The notes: generated from the letters alone by a model not told the origin. 64,000 nucleotides of DNA from Orientallactaga sibirica (GCA_036365145.1 JAEOAD010001942.1:1054001-1118000), one strand, 5' to 3'; shown: positions 33,578 to 45,458, counted from the first letter of the stretch. Translations and numbers: made by a program.

Positions 33578-34060
33578 AATACCCAAATTCCCAATGAACA
33601 CATATAAAGATGCTCAAGATTATTCGTCACTGGGGAAACAGAAACCAGCAAGATGCTACTTCACATCTATGAGCGTGGCTATAATAAAATAGAACAATAA
33701 CAAAACCAAAACCAGTGAGATGCCACATCACATCTACGAGCGTGGCTATAATAAAATAGATAGAACAATAACAAAACCAGTGAGATGCCACTTCACATCT
33801 ACGAGCGTGGCTATAATAAAATAGAACAATAACAAAACCAAAACCAGTGAGATGCACATCACATCTACGAGCGTGGCTATAATAAAATAGATAGAACAAT
33901 AACAAAACCAAAACCAGTGAGATGCCACTTCACATCTATGAGCACGGCTGTAATAAAATAGATGGGATGATAACAGGTTTTGGAAGAATGTGAAAAATTA
34001 GAAATTTCATGCACTGCTGGTATATGAACAAGATTGTTGCTTTCACAGCAAGGAAGGTCA
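33578..34060 (+). mobile_element. Old L1 ORF2 fragment holding a minisatellite
   Basis: L1M landmarks 'atgctcaagattattcgtca' and 'aatttcatgcactgctggta' bracket the repeat at 33645-33965. Confidence 0.7.
33645..33965 (+). repeat. 66-70-bp minisatellite, five units
   Basis: Units start with a 'gagatgccac'-type block at about 33651, 33716, 33782, 33848 and 33918. They contain 'gagcgtggctataataaaat'. Two versions alternate, with and without an extra GATA after AAAATA. Confidence 0.92.
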
Positions 34061-34172
34061 GTAAGGATGTATGTTTATGACGAAATCCAGAGTGTGTGCT
34101 GCATGGGTAAGCTTGTGTAGGGAAATCGTCTTGGAGTGGGAGGTAAGAATGCAGGGTTCAAATACCAGTTTC

Positions 34173-34290
34173 ATGCTGGAGAGATGGCTTGGCAGTTAAG
34201 GCAGTTGCCTTCAACGGCTAAGGACTTGGGTTCTATTCCCCAGTTCTCTCCCTCTCCCCCCCCCCAAAATAAATAAATATAAAAAAAATT
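34173..34290 (+). mobile_element. tRNA-derived SINE, body deleted
   Basis: Head and CT/A tail only, with CAAATACCAGTTTCA on both sides (34158 and 34294). Confidence 0.9.
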
Positions 34291-34309
34291 ATCAAATACC
34301 AGTTTCAAC

Positions 34310-35405
34310 ACCCCAAACCACTGGGACTTTAGGCTGAGATTTTAAGGTCTTTGGTGTTTTATCACCATCATCATCTATGGACCACTTGATCTCTGTGATA
34401 CATTTAGCTGTACTTTTCACTGTTGAGACACAGTGAGTGGCTCACGCCCCAGTCTTCCTGTTCCTGCACAGCAACCCTGGAGGAAAAGAGGTATGTTTAA
34501 CCTCCAGGATCCTCCGTCTTTGTTCTTTAGGCAGGTTTACATGTAGCTGGTCTCCATCCGTCCTCCCAGTCACCTCAGAGGAGGGGAGTCGTGAGAACGA
34601 CAGCACTGCAAGCTTCTCCAGGGCAATGGCTGCAGCCTGGCAAAATAGGACATTAATTAGTAAGGGGTCAGGAAAGTCCTGGCACTAATTAAGCATTTGA
34701 TGAATATTTGTTGCATGAATAGATAAGCAAGTTGCTTATTATACAAACTGTGATGAAAGAAATGGATGTACTCCCAGCATTGTGTATCCAGGAATCCATA
34801 ATATATATTAATATATATAATATATTATATAATTATGTATGTTAGCTGATATATATATACAGAGATGGCTGACGAAGACTCATATGCAGAGAACTGTGGT
34901 CAACCTGCAGGGCGAGTGGAGGTTTTCCAAAGGAACCAGTTAGGAAACACTCTAGAGAGGTCGCAGCATGCTCACAGCAGCCATCCAGCAGTTCACACTG
35001 AACCTCTTCATCAGCATTCCTTGAGGATGGCTTGGGTCTTGTCCCATAATCAAACACACAAGCCTGTTGATTCTCTCCTTGTTTTGTTTTTCTCTCTCTC
35101 AAAATATTATTCTCCTGTTTTTCCTTCCTCTGTGCCTCCCCCAGGATGGGCACATCCAAGAAAGAATCCCATTTTACCATGAATTCAGTATGTTACAAGT
35201 AAATGTTTATGATGCAAAATAAGCAGCTCTGAAGTTGAGAAGTTCACCAGGGGAAAGGCATGACCCCCTGGCAAGGAAGTCCCTGACCCAGCTACACTAG
35301 AGGATGATCTATCCCCTGTTTTGGGAGTCTGTGGCTGGCCCATGTAGAGTCAACCACCACTATCTTTCTATCTTGATCACCAGCCAACCACCACCTTATC
35401 TTAAC
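34310..35405. other. Intergenic DNA with an AT-rich block
   Basis: Positions 34796-34862 are a TA-rich, self-complementary stretch. Around 34680-34730 there is an L2/MIR-like tail ('tgaatatttgttgcatgaat'). No exon signals were seen. Confidence 0.4.
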
Positions 35406-35409
35406 ATCT

Positions 35410-35576
35410 TTTTTTTTTTTTTTTTTTTTTTGTGGTTTTTCGAGGTAGGGTCTCACTCTGGCTCAGGCTGACCTGGAATTCACTATGTAGTCTCAGGGTG
35501 GCCTCGAACTCACGGCAATCCTCCTACCTCTGCCTCCCAAGTGCTGGGATTAAAGGTGTGCGTCACCACGCCCAGC
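35410..35576 (-). mobile_element. B1 SINE
   Basis: Flanked by AACATCTT at 35403 and 35577. Confidence 0.92.
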
Positions 35577-35844
35577 AACATCTTCTTTTAAGGTCCATCC
35601 CTCCTAGAGATCACCTCCTGCCCAACATTATCATAGGGATCTCCAGATCAGGGCCCATAGACTTCTCTAGGGAGGCTGGTCTTCTACCCAAGGTAGTATC
35701 ACAGTGGTCAAAAGTTGGCATCAGTGTCCTGTGAAGTTTTAGGGTTTGCAGTATAGAAGGCACCAATCATACCAGGAGGTTAAATGAACAAAGACCACAA
35801 GCAAAATTACAACAGCAAAAAAGGAGCTATGTGAACCTGTTAGT
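35577..35844. other. Unclassified intergenic DNA
   Basis: Nothing recognised. Confidence 0.4.
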
Positions 35845-35865
35845 AGAAGTAATAACTAATTTTAG

Positions 35866-36022
35866 CCGGGCATGGTGGCGCACACCTTTAATCCCAGCAC
35901 TCGGGAGGCAGAGGTAGGAGGATCGCCGTGAGTTCGAGGCCACCCTGAGACTACATAGTTAATTCCAGGTCAGCCTGGGCTAGAGTGAGACCCTACCTTG
36001 AAAAACCAAAAAAACAAAATAA
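35866..36022 (+). mobile_element. B1 SINE
   Basis: A 20-base duplication (AGAAGTAATAACTAATTTTA) at 35846 and 36025. One of the youngest copies. Confidence 0.95.
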
Positions 36023-36287
36023 AGCAGAAGTAATAACTAATTTTAATGATTGGATCCATTGGAGCCCATGGAGGGTATAATGTCTCAGGATCTGATCCAG
36101 AAAAGATGGGCCAATATTTTTGTTGTGTAACCATTTGAAGGTTACTTAGTCTGTTGAATTTTCAAAGAAGCCAATTTGATTAACCATTGAAGGAGATGGG
36201 AATTGGAAATGTAGAGGAATAAAAGAAGCCAAAACTGGCCACATCCCTTTAAATGAGAATAGGAAAACACCTTGAAAAGGTGGATTC

Positions 36288-36373
36288 TTTTAAAGTTTTT
36301 ATTTTATTATTTATTTATTTACAAGGAGAGAGAGAGAGTATGAGTGGGTATGGGCATACCAGGGCCCTTGGGA
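36288..36373 (-). mobile_element. tRNA-derived SINE, 3' piece only
   Basis: Stops after 'gcataccagggcccttgg'. Confidence 0.75.
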
Positions 36374-36397
36374 AGATTTTTATTAAGAAAATCTTGA

Positions 36398-36592
36398 GCT
36401 GGAGAGATGGCTCAGCCATTAAAGGCACTTATTTGTGAAGTCTGACAGCCTGGGTTTGAGTCCCCAGGACCCACATAAAGCCAAGTGCACTAAGTGGTGC
36501 ATGTGTATGGAGTTCATCTGCAGCAGTAGGAGACCCTGGCATGCCCATTTCCCCCCTCCCCCAACAAATAAGTAAAGACTTTTTTAAAAAGA
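36398..36592 (+). mobile_element. tRNA-derived SINE
   Basis: Flanked by AAGAAAATCTT; variant with 'gcagcagtaggagaccctgg'. Confidence 0.9.
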
Positions 36593-36605
36593 AAATCTTA
36601 AGAAA

Positions 36606-36880
36606 AAAAATTGCCTAGAACAAGTTGTACCCATCAAATTGCCCTCAAAATATTTATGTTTATACCCATGGATTGGTGCTGCTCTCACCTTTAGTGAAAG
36701 AAATTTCTTTTTGCTGAGAGCAAAATTTGTCAAAGTGCTAGAATAAGTAAGTGCCTGTTGAGTGCTCAGCACTAAATGAGACATCTCTATCATATTCTCC
36801 AAGGCCCTGAGAATATTATGAAAGAGGGAGAGGCAGAAGTTGGCATCAACTCTTTGGTGTAAGTGCTATTGTGGCAAGAG
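36606..36880 (+). mobile_element. L1 3' UTR fragment
   Basis: Aligns with 26150-26410 ('gagtgctcagcactaaatga', 'tctctatcatattctccaag'). Confidence 0.7.
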
Positions 36881-37205
36881 GGTGGGGTAAAATGAGGTCA
36901 AAATTAGCATATGAAAAAAAGCCAGTGGTCAGATACACTAGAAACACCTCCTCACAAGGCTGACATGTAACAGGGCATGTGCAGAAAAAGTGCATGCTGT
37001 GTCAAGATCCAAGACCCTGTGACCCTTTCCCTCCCAGAGCCTCAAGATTCCTTCTGGTAAGATGGGCATCCCTGTCAGCACCTTACCTGCCAAGAAGATG
37101 GTTCAAAGTGAGAGTCTCGGTGAGCTCTGCCATGCAGGAGAAAGTTCATCACCCTAGTCTTTGGGAATTTCTAGTTGCAATGAAAAATATCTATCAAAAT
37201 CAGAG
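36881..37205. other. Unclassified intergenic DNA
   Basis: Nothing recognised. Confidence 0.4.
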
Positions 37206-37212
37206 TCAAGAG

Positions 37213-37342
37213 CTGGGCATGGTGGTGCATGCTGGTGGGTAGACTGCTGTGAGTTCGAGGCCACCCTGAGACTGCATAGTGAATTCCAGGTCAGCTTGAG
37301 CTAGAGTGAGACCCTACCTCAAAAAAAAAAAAAAAAAAAAAA
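37213..37342 (+). mobile_element. B1 SINE, internally deleted
   Basis: Lacks 'cctttaatcccagcactc'; preceded by AAATCAGAGTCAA, which recurs at 37593. Confidence 0.88.
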
Positions 37343-37541
37343 CAGGGCTGGAGAGATGGCTTGCAGTTAAGGCGCCTGCCTGCTAAGCCTAAGAACACCA
37401 GTTCCAATCTCCAGGTCCCATAGTTAGCCAGACTCAAAGTGACGCAAGGACACAATGCCACACTTGCCCACAAGGGGGCACACGAGACTGGAGTTCGTTC
37501 ACAGTGGCTGAGAGGCTGCTGATGCCCATTCTCTCTCTCTG

Positions 37542-37580
<39 letters not shown>

Positions 37581-37592
37581 CTCTCAAAAAAA
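37343..37592 (+). mobile_element. tRNA-derived SINE, long subfamily
   Basis: Carries 'gcccacaagggggcacacg' (a weaker CTCF-like core); CT run 37529-37575. Confidence 0.88.
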
Positions 37593-37605
37593 AATCAGAG
37601 TCAAA

Positions 37606-37770
37606 AGCTGGGCGTGGTGGCACACTCCTTTAATCCCAGCACTAGACAGGCAGAGGCAGAGGTTAGAGGATCATCATGAGTTCAAGGCCACCCTGAAACT
37701 ACAGAGTGAATTCCAGGTCAGCTTGAGATACAGCAAGACCCTACCTCAAAAAAAAAAAATATATATATAT
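37606..37770 (+). mobile_element. B1 SINE
   Basis: A-run then short AT run. Confidence 0.88.
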
Positions 37771-38498
37771 AGGGGTCAAGCAAGTGTTTATGTACTCTAA
37801 ATAGTCAGGTGTATTCTTGAGACACCTGACTTCTTCCCAACAGGGCCAGAGTCTTTGTAGATAAAGGTTTGAATCCCCTTATGTCAGCTATTGCTTCTCT
37901 CAATTAAGATACTGAGGTCTGCTTTTGCCCTGATTTTGAAAACAACTCCCTTCAGAGCTATTTTCTGCAAAGACAGCTGATGAGCACGGACAGCCTGCAG
38001 TCTCTTAAGTTATTAGGGAATAGTTTAGTCAAACATTTAGTTGAAATTTAACTGAATTGTCCAAAGCTATGGTCAAAGGAGGAATTCCACACACATGCAC
38101 ACTAATCAGCAGATGGGCTGACCCATCTCACCACTCTTACCAGGCAATGTACATGTAAGCTCTGACGTGTCATGGAAGCCCACCCTACCCCAGCTACTCC
38201 CCACCAAGAGCAAGGGGCTGTAGACTTCCTGGGAAGTGTTTAGAAAGATCCTGCTGCAGCTCTTTCCTCACACATCTTATTACTCTCTCATCTTCACTCT
38301 TTGCAAGGCATCTGTTCCCATAAGCAATCAAAGATCCCATGAGGAGGCATTCATATAGGAAATTTATAGCCACTGTTTTCTTTTTATCCATTCACTCAGT
38401 CATTCTATGGAAGCATGTGCTACACTTTCATGCACAGGTAGAAACACATTTGCACCCTCTAGAAACTTATATATAATAAACAGAAGAAAACAGAAAGA
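37771..38498. other. Unclassified intergenic DNA
   Basis: Nothing recognised. Confidence 0.4.
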
Positions 38499-38513
38499 AG
38501 AATATCATTAGAG

Positions 38514-38677
38514 GCCGGGCGTGGTGGTGCACACCTTTAATCCTAATACTCGGGAGGCAGAGGTAGGAGGATTTCAGGGAGTTCAAGGCCACCCTGAGAC
38601 TACATAGTGAATTCCAGGTCAGCCTGAACTACAGTGAGACCCTACCTCGAAAAACAAAAAAAAAAAAAAAAAAAAAA
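38514..38677 (+). mobile_element. B1 SINE
   Basis: Flanked by AAGAATATCATTAGA at 38499 and 38678. Confidence 0.94.
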
Positions 38678-38692
38678 AGAATATCATTAGAA

Positions 38693-39925
38693 ACCCAGAA
38701 TCCTCAATGTCTAATATAACATTGGACCTTTGACTTAGTATTATGATTATTTCCCAAAAGCTGAAATCCTCTCAAAGATTACTAAGCTGAAAGCAAGGAA
38801 TAGACATTTTGCCTTTTGTGGTTTTCAACAGTTTTACTTCTTAGTCAAATCTCCTCAACACTATAAATAAGTAAAACAATAAATGAATGATCAGGAAACC
38901 ATAAACTGTCATCAACTGGGGACATCTGGCACAGGGAGTCGCAGCCGGAAAGAATCTGCCAAACTGTCCTGTGTCGTTGTGTGTTTCTATTGGGACTTCA
39001 GTGTAGATGCTGGGTCCGCCCTCAGGCTGGGACGGCTACCAAGAACATCCAACATCAGACTAGCGGGACTGAATGGGGAGGAGACCAGGAGCCCTGACAT
39101 TCAAGTATACGCATGGCCCTCATGACATGATTACGGCCATTATTTACTCAGGTGGTTATTGAGCCTGTCTCTATGCCTGTGTCATGAGCATACTAGGTAA
39201 GAAACAGAGATGAACAATTTTGTGTCTTTCTACAAAAAACAATAAATTCCCAAGGCACCATTGGTTTCTTTGACAATAATTTGTCAAGTAGTCCCATTTT
39301 CCTGGACAGCCAGACTGAGGCAAACAGGTTCTTTTATGCCAACCTTAATTACTAATGCTCTCAAGTCTTGTATTACACATACACAGTAAATATGTCTCTA
39401 TAAATGCCTGTATGTCTGTATGTTGCAGAATGGCTACAAAGGGCTAAAAAGCAGATGCCCAAGCAGTAGGGAGGCAGATAGAACCTCTGGGAGGGGTAAG
39501 ATAACTAAGTTGGAACAAAATGAAAATTATTACTAGGGATTCCACTGGGGTGTACTGAAGTCAGAGATCCCAAGATGGCTTCCTAGAGAGGGTCTGTGGA
39601 GCCCAATGCCTGTGAGTGGCCACAGAAGCTCAGAAGGTTTGCCTGCCCAGGGCTCAGCCAGAGAGAACTCAGGCTTACAGGGTAGATGTGGCAAGTTGGA
39701 AAGCGATTGCTTTGAAGTGTCATGCTAATTTTGAAGCCATCTGAGCTAGAGTTTGACCCTCGGGGACCAAGAGACAGAGGAACACATGACAAATAAACAG
39801 TATTTGCTTTTATAATCAGAATAAGGGCCTTTTGTGTTAGGCTGGTGGAAAAATGTTGAGTTCTTCTTTGATTAGATCAGTCCATGCATACTCCTCACCA
39901 CTTCCCATGTAATCCTCTGTCATTA
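38693..39925. other. Repeat-poor intergenic stretch
   Basis: More than 1.2 kb without a recognised SINE or L1, which is unusual for this window. It could hold conserved regulatory DNA, but I see no specific motif. Confidence 0.4.
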
Positions 39926-39926
39926 A

Positions 39927-40089
39927 GGGGCTGGGGAGATGGTTCAGCAGTAAAAGATGCTTGCTTACAAAGCCTGATGGCCCAGGTTCAATTCCCCAAT
40001 ACCCATGTAAATCCAGATGCACAAAGTGGTGCCTCCCTCTCATGTATGTGTGTGTTTTCTGATTATTAATAAATAAAAATATTTTTTAA
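39927..40089 (+). mobile_element. tRNA-derived SINE
   Basis: 3' body replaced by 'gtatgtgtgtgttttctgat'; shortened copy. Confidence 0.85.
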
Positions 40090-40103
40090 AAAATAAGTCA
40101 TGT

Positions 40104-40364
40104 GGGGGCTGGAGAGATAGCTTAGCAGTTAAGGCATTTGCCTGCAAAGCCGAAGGATACCGGTTCAATTCTCCAGGACCCACGTAAGCCAGATGTACAA
40201 GGGGGTGCATACATCTGGAGTTCGTTTGCAGTGGCTGGAGGCCCTGGTGTGCCCATTCTCTCTCTCTCTCTTTCCCTCTCTCCCTCTTTCTCTCTGTCAC
40301 TAACTCTTTCTCTCTGTGTCTATTGCTCTCAAATAAATAAATAAAAATAAACAAACTTTTTTTT
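40104..40364 (+). mobile_element. tRNA-derived SINE
   Basis: Flanked by AAAATAAGTCATG at 40090 and 40365. Confidence 0.93.
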
Positions 40365-40377
40365 AAAATAAGTCATG

Positions 40378-40552
40378 GGCTGGAGAGATGGCTTAGTGGT
40401 TAAGGCACTTGCCTGTGAAGCCTAAGGACCCAAGTTTGATTTCCCAGGACCCATATAAGCCAGATGCACAAGGTGATGCATGTGCACAAGGTGGCTCATG
40501 AGCACAAGGTGGCATCCTCTCTGTCTCTCTCTTTGTGATAATTAAAATAAGA
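40378..40552 (+). mobile_element. tRNA-derived SINE
   Basis: Inserted at the same target as the previous copy. The GCACAAGGTG motif is repeated three times inside it. Confidence 0.9.
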
Positions 40553-40746
40553 AGTCATAAGTAAACCATAGGGATCCCTTGCTTTATACCACAAGGTCAT
40601 TCCTAGGAAGCTTTTCTGTGAAGTGTAAAGTTCATCAAGTGTACTTTTCTGTGGAGTTCACATAGTAGGATTCCTTTTGCAGCTCTTTCCAGCCAGGCTG
40701 GAGTGTGAAAGTTGAAACATAACAGTTTTCCAATGGATAGCTGAAG

Positions 40747-40747
<1 letters not shown>

Positions 40748-40789
<42 letters not shown>
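40748..40789 (+). repeat. (CA)n microsatellite
   Basis: About 21 units. Confidence 0.97.
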
Positions 40790-40790
<1 letters not shown>

Positions 40791-41690
40791 GAAAATTTCT
40801 CAGGTTCTTTAAACACATAGAGAATCAGACTTGAAGCAGTGAGCAGTGAGCAGTGAGGTCAGCCTGGGGCACTTGGGTTCACTGCAGGACCTGGAAATAG
40901 ACCCGAAGGCCCAGGAGATGGGCCATAGGTACAGTAGGCCAGGCGTCAGGCCTGCAAAAGAGCCAGCAAGGCAGACCAGGGACTGCAGGTACTGTGCACT
41001 GGCCCGGGGTGAGGGGAAGGAAGGTCCCAAGGCTTGGGGCCAGTGGTACAAAGGAAAGGTGTGCTGGTCTTCTATGATAGATAGGAGTGTCACATTCCTA
41101 GAGGACCTGACAGGTTTCACAATTCTTCCACAAGGCAGAGACTACTATGACCACTTAACAGATAAAACCCAGTGCGGTTCCAGGATCACACCGCGGGTAT
41201 AAAGAACAGGCCCCAACCCCAAGCCCTTCCCTGCCCAAAAGCTGGTCTAGGAGAAGTATGATGCCTCAGGCGCTTCTTATGTCCCAAATGCCCAGGAAAT
41301 GGGCACGCTGCCACCGTTGTCACTCTGTTGGCAAATATGGACGTGGCTGTTATAAAAAGAATGCCTGTCTTACCCTAGCCACCTAGAGGTGATTCCCTTC
41401 TCTCCCCTCCAAGGCTCCACGCTGCACACTTGAGTTGGCAGCATGAGGGGGAGGAAGGGAGGTGGCTAGCGGGCCATGGAGGGAGGCTAGCTCGTGTCTT
41501 TGGGTTGACCAAAATCCGATGCTGTGCCCACGGAATTGAAGCTCTTTTTCCTTTCCTTTCTTTCTCGTTCGTCTTTTGTTTTTGAAAGCCACTTGAACGT
41601 TGTTATTGAGCTGAAGCTCATCTCTTCTGGGGTTTGTTCAGCTGGTGGGTGGAAGATGTCACGATCACCTAATTTTATGAAAAATCACTC
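40790..41690. other. Repeat-poor intergenic stretch
   Basis: No repeat family recognised. Open frames at 40809-41202 overlap on both strands and look like chance. Confidence 0.4.
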
Positions 41691-41703
41691 AAAAGTGCTA
41701 CTT

Positions 41704-41895
41704 TAAAAATTCTTTATTTATTTATTGGAGAGAGAGAGAGAGAATGGGGATATCAGAGCCTCCAGCCACTGCAACTGAACTCCAGGCACATGTGCCACCT
41801 TTGTGCATCTGGCTTACGTGGGTACTGGGGAATTGAATCTGGGTGCCTAGGCTTTGCAGGCAAGCACTTTAACTGCTAAGCCATCTCTCCAGCCC
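41704..41895 (-). mobile_element. tRNA-derived SINE
   Basis: Flanked by AAAGTGCYACTTT at 41692 and 41897. Confidence 0.93.
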
Positions 41896-42026
41896 CAAAG
41901 TGCCACTTTTTAGTGCGTGGTGTGAGTGCATGTGTGCATGCAGGTTTGTATGTGTGTGGGTGTGCATGCACATGTGTGTGGAGGCCAGAAGTTGACACTG
42001 ATAAGTTCCTCAATTGCTCTCCACTT

Positions 42027-42197
42027 TTTATTTCAATTTATTTATTTATTTTTGGTTTTTCAAGGTAGAGTCTCACTCTAGCTCAGGCTGACCTGGAATT
42101 CACTCTGTAATCTCAGGGTGGCCTCAAACTTATGGCAATCCTCCTACCTCTGCCTCCCGAGTACTGGGATTCAAGGCCTACGCCACCATGGCAGGCT
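42027..42197 (-). mobile_element. B1 SINE
   Basis: Nested in the B4-like element; (TTTA)n tail. Confidence 0.9.
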
Positions 42198-42198
42198 G

Positions 42199-42265
42199 TA
42201 TTATTTTATTTTATTTTTTTTATTATTTTATTTTATTTTATTTTAATTTAATTTTATTTTATTTT
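42199..42265 (+). repeat. (TTTTA)n microsatellite
   Basis: About 65 bases of TTTTA-type repeat. Confidence 0.92.
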
Positions 42266-42310
42266 GAGATCAGGCCTCACACTGAAGCCAGAGCTCATCA
42301 GTTCAGCTAA

Positions 42311-42745
42311 ATTAGCTATTTGACCAACATCATGGACCCAGGGCTGTTCCCATTCTACCGGCAGCACCTAGGTGAGGTAGACAGGAAGTGCAGGTCCAGG
42401 CAAGGGTCTACAGGGACTTGGCTCACATCCTGCTCTTCCTGGGACACCAGAAAAGCTGTCCCTGCAGCAGGCTTCCCCAGAGGCCCCATGAAGACACTTT
42501 CATGCTTCCCTTCCCATGCCTCACCTTAGACCTCAGAAAGCTGCACTGCGTGCTGTGTCACTTGAAACCTGTGAACAAGGGAAAAGGGACTAGGTGTGAC
42601 ATTTTATGTGCAGCTATTCTATTCATCTACGTAGGAATTTTACCAGGCATCTTGGTACATGAGAGAGCACATATACTCAAGGTGCTGCCTCTATACATCT
42701 CAAACTAAGCACGCAACAGATGGACTGGAGTAGGGGAGGCACTGG
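42311..42745. other. Unclassified intergenic DNA
   Basis: Nothing recognised. Confidence 0.4.
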
Positions 42746-42759
42746 ATGGATCACTATTG

Positions 42760-43138
42760 TTTATTTTTGCCCGTGTATGTGTGAGTTGTGGGCATATACA
42801 TACTCATGTGTGTGTGTGTGTGTTGGGGGCATATGTGTGTGTGAGTATGCATGCATGTACATGCAGAAGTCAGAGACTGAAGTTGAGTGTCTTCCTCAGT
42901 CACTGTCCACCTTATTTTTTTTTTTTGAGGCAAGTTCTCTCACTAAACCTAGAACCCGCCAATTTGGCTAGACTAGCTAGCCAGCAAGTGCCAGGGATCC
43001 TCCTGTCTCCACCTCCCCAGTGCTGGGGTTACAGGTGTGTGCCACTGGACTCCACTTGTACCCAGATGTTAGGGACACAAACTCTGGTCCTCACGCTTAC
43101 ACAGCAAGCACTTCCCCACCAAGCCATCCCCCCAGCCT
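42760..43138 (-). mobile_element. B4-like composite SINE
   Basis: Nearly complete: TG-rich left end, 'ctccccagtgctggggttac' B1-like part and 'caagccatccccccagcc' ID head. Confidence 0.7.
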
Positions 43139-43413
43139 CTCCACTGTTGTTTATCTTGGTAATTATTTCATTCATCTTGGGCTGCAAGACCACTGAACCT
43201 CCACTTCCTTCCTTTCTTCTCAAGTAGAGTCTCTGCTGTCATCACTCCAAAGGTAACCCAGCAGGTGCACACTAGCGCCACCTGTGGGTGGTACTGAGGA
43301 AGAACACGAGTGTGGATGAGAGGACTTGAGAAGTGCTTTGGCTAGGTCAGCAGATGTAAACTCTGGAGGCCCTATTAGGGTGGTAGAGGTGGCATGGTTG
43401 TTAGTCAGAAATT

Positions 43414-43626
43414 ACCACGCAGGGCCTGGAGAGACAACTTAACAGTTAAGGCGCTTGACTGTGAAGTCTAAGGTCTCAGGCTCAATTCCCTAGGACCCAC
43501 GTAAGCCAGATGCACAAGGTGGCACATGCGTCTGGAGTTCATTTGCAGTGGCCGGTGGCCCTAGCGTACTTATTCTCTCTATCTCTATCTCTCTCTCTCT
43601 CAAATAAATAAAATACATTTTTTTAA
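43414..43626 (+). mobile_element. tRNA-derived SINE
   Basis: Full length; A-box mutated (CAACTTAACAG). Confidence 0.9.
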
Positions 43627-43926
43627 AATTGTCATGCTGTCCTCCTGGGGCATTGGCACCCCTGGCATCAGCTCCCATCTGCTCACATTTCCTCTACCCC
43701 TACCTGACTGGAACCGTATGGCTGCTGGGCTTATTAAGTAGACACCCCACAACCCAGCAAGTTTCCAGGTGCAGGGCAGGAGCAGCTGGCCAGATGAGCA
43801 GGGTGGGCTCCGTGCTGTGACTGTGTTGCTAGTGGGAGGGAACCGTCCAGGACCAGAGAAGGATCCACCTGGGATCTCACATCATGGGCTCAGCACAGGT
43901 TGGGATGGCAGAAGCAAAAAGAAAGA
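43627..43926. other. Unclassified intergenic DNA
   Basis: Nothing recognised. Confidence 0.4.
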
Positions 43927-43929
43927 ACA

Positions 43930-44250
43930 AGGGATGGGGAGGTAGCTTAGTCTGTAAAGGGCCAGAAAGACTTATGTTCAGTCCCCAGTACCCACATAAA
44001 ATAAATAAATAAATAAATAAATAAAACCAGACATCGTAACATATGCCTGTGATCCCAGCACTGGGGAAGCAGAGACAGGATGCTCCCTGGGGGCTTGCTG
44101 GCCAGCCAGTCCATCCTAATCAGTGAGCTCCAGGCCAGTGAAAGGCTCTGCCTCAAAGGAGGTGGACAGAACTACTAAGGGTGACGCCTACAATTATCTC
44201 CTGGTCTCCGTGTGCATGTGCACACCCATTAATTCATCCACACACACTTT
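43930..44250 (+). mobile_element. B4-like composite SINE
   Basis: ID head, (AAAT)n linker at 43996-44022, B1-like part and 'aatcagtgagctccaggcca' tail. Confidence 0.7.
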
Positions 44251-44367
44251 TGAAAGGAGCATGAAAAGTAGGAAGGATGGAGTAAGGCTCTCAGGCCTGT
44301 GGTCACATGTTTCAGACTTGTTCACATCTACTATTGGATTCTCAGCTAGACTGTAGCCTCATGAGAC

Positions 44368-44410
44368 ACACACACACGTGTGCACGCACACATGCGCACA
44401 CACACACAGA
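44368..44410 (+). repeat. CA-rich tract
   Basis: Interrupted CA repeat with CG steps. Confidence 0.85.
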
Positions 44411-45450
44411 CTCTATATCCCTGCACTGACTTTGACAGTTCATGGATTACAGTCTAATGTGCTGACCTGACTACTCTGTATCCCTTTATTTACCTTAACT
44501 AGAGGAGCCACGGCCTCACTACCTTTTACAGTTTTTCTTTGCTGACCCATCACTGACTGCGCTCCTCCCAAGGGCCAGGCATTGGGAATATCGAGGAAGA
44601 AGCAAGCACGGTGAAGATCATGTAGATAGAGACGTCAGCCTAGCTGGGTGGAGAAGGCAGAAGGAAGGTACCTACAGAGTGCTCTGCAAACCCAAAAGAC
44701 TCGCAGTAAGGCAAACAGGGGTGGTGGGAGAGAGAGCAGAGAAAGCAACACAAAGGCAAACAGAGGCAAGTTCAGCTGTCCCTATCACTGTGACCTCCAG
44801 AGAAAGCATAATGGGGGAAGGTAAACTATGCCTGGACTTTGCAAGGCTGGCAGCACTGGTACAAGTTCAGGCTGTGGCAAGCATCCTCCAAACCAAGGAT
44901 TAGAATGTAGACTAGCACAGGGCAAGGGCTATTAGGAGTGGACATCTTGGCCATTACCCACCAGGACCCCCTCCCCCCCCCGCCACATACACACCATCCA
45001 GGACCGGTAGACTCCGGAGCAACAGGGAATACCGGAGGTTTAGACAGATGATGGCGCACCTTAGGCTCAACTTTAGGACGGCCAGTGTAGCTGCAGTGCA
45101 GAGGGGACCGGAGGATGGAAGACTGAAGACTATGGGGGAAGAGGCTGAAACCAAAGCCCAAACGGGAGAAGTCAGGGTTAGCGGGTGCTTACTGAGAACT
45201 GGCTTCAAGGCAAGAAGTGTTGAGGGGTGGTACCACCTCCTCTGCTCTCCGTGACAAACAAGGGCATTCTGAGGTGTCTGGAAGCACTTCTATGCCGTCT
45301 TTCTGAGGCCAATACCAGTTAAGGGCATCCCAAGGCCAAATTCCCAAGTATCACTCTAAAAATCCATTGTTCCCACCTTTGAGGCAGGAGTGAGCAAGTT
45401 AACAGATGCTGCCTTCTTTCTTGCCCCTACCTTGTCCATTCAAAGTGAAA
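44411..45450. other. Repeat-poor stretch 1-2 kb upstream of FABP1
   Basis: No SINE, L1 or LTR recognised for about 1 kb. A likely place for upstream control elements, but no specific site can be supported. Confidence 0.4.
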
Positions 45451-45458
45451 TGCACCTT

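Larger units (their letters stand above)
41915..42310 (-). mobile_element. B4-like SINE, interrupted
   Basis: TG-rich end ('gtgtggaggccagaagttga') on the left, remnant body ('cactgaagccagagctcatc') after the B1. Confidence 0.5.

Noticed and set aside
33627..33928. Repeated protein-like pattern on the minus strand that might suggest a repeat-protein gene
   Set aside because: It results from the 66-70-bp minisatellite in an L1 remnant.
33645..33965. CRISPR-like regular repeat
   Set aside because: The units are contiguous diverged tandem repeats without spacers, in vertebrate DNA.
40846..41202. 118-codon frame in a repeat-poor stretch
   Set aside because: No family resemblance and an equally long frame on the opposite strand. 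Conservation of reading frame across species would be needed to revive it.
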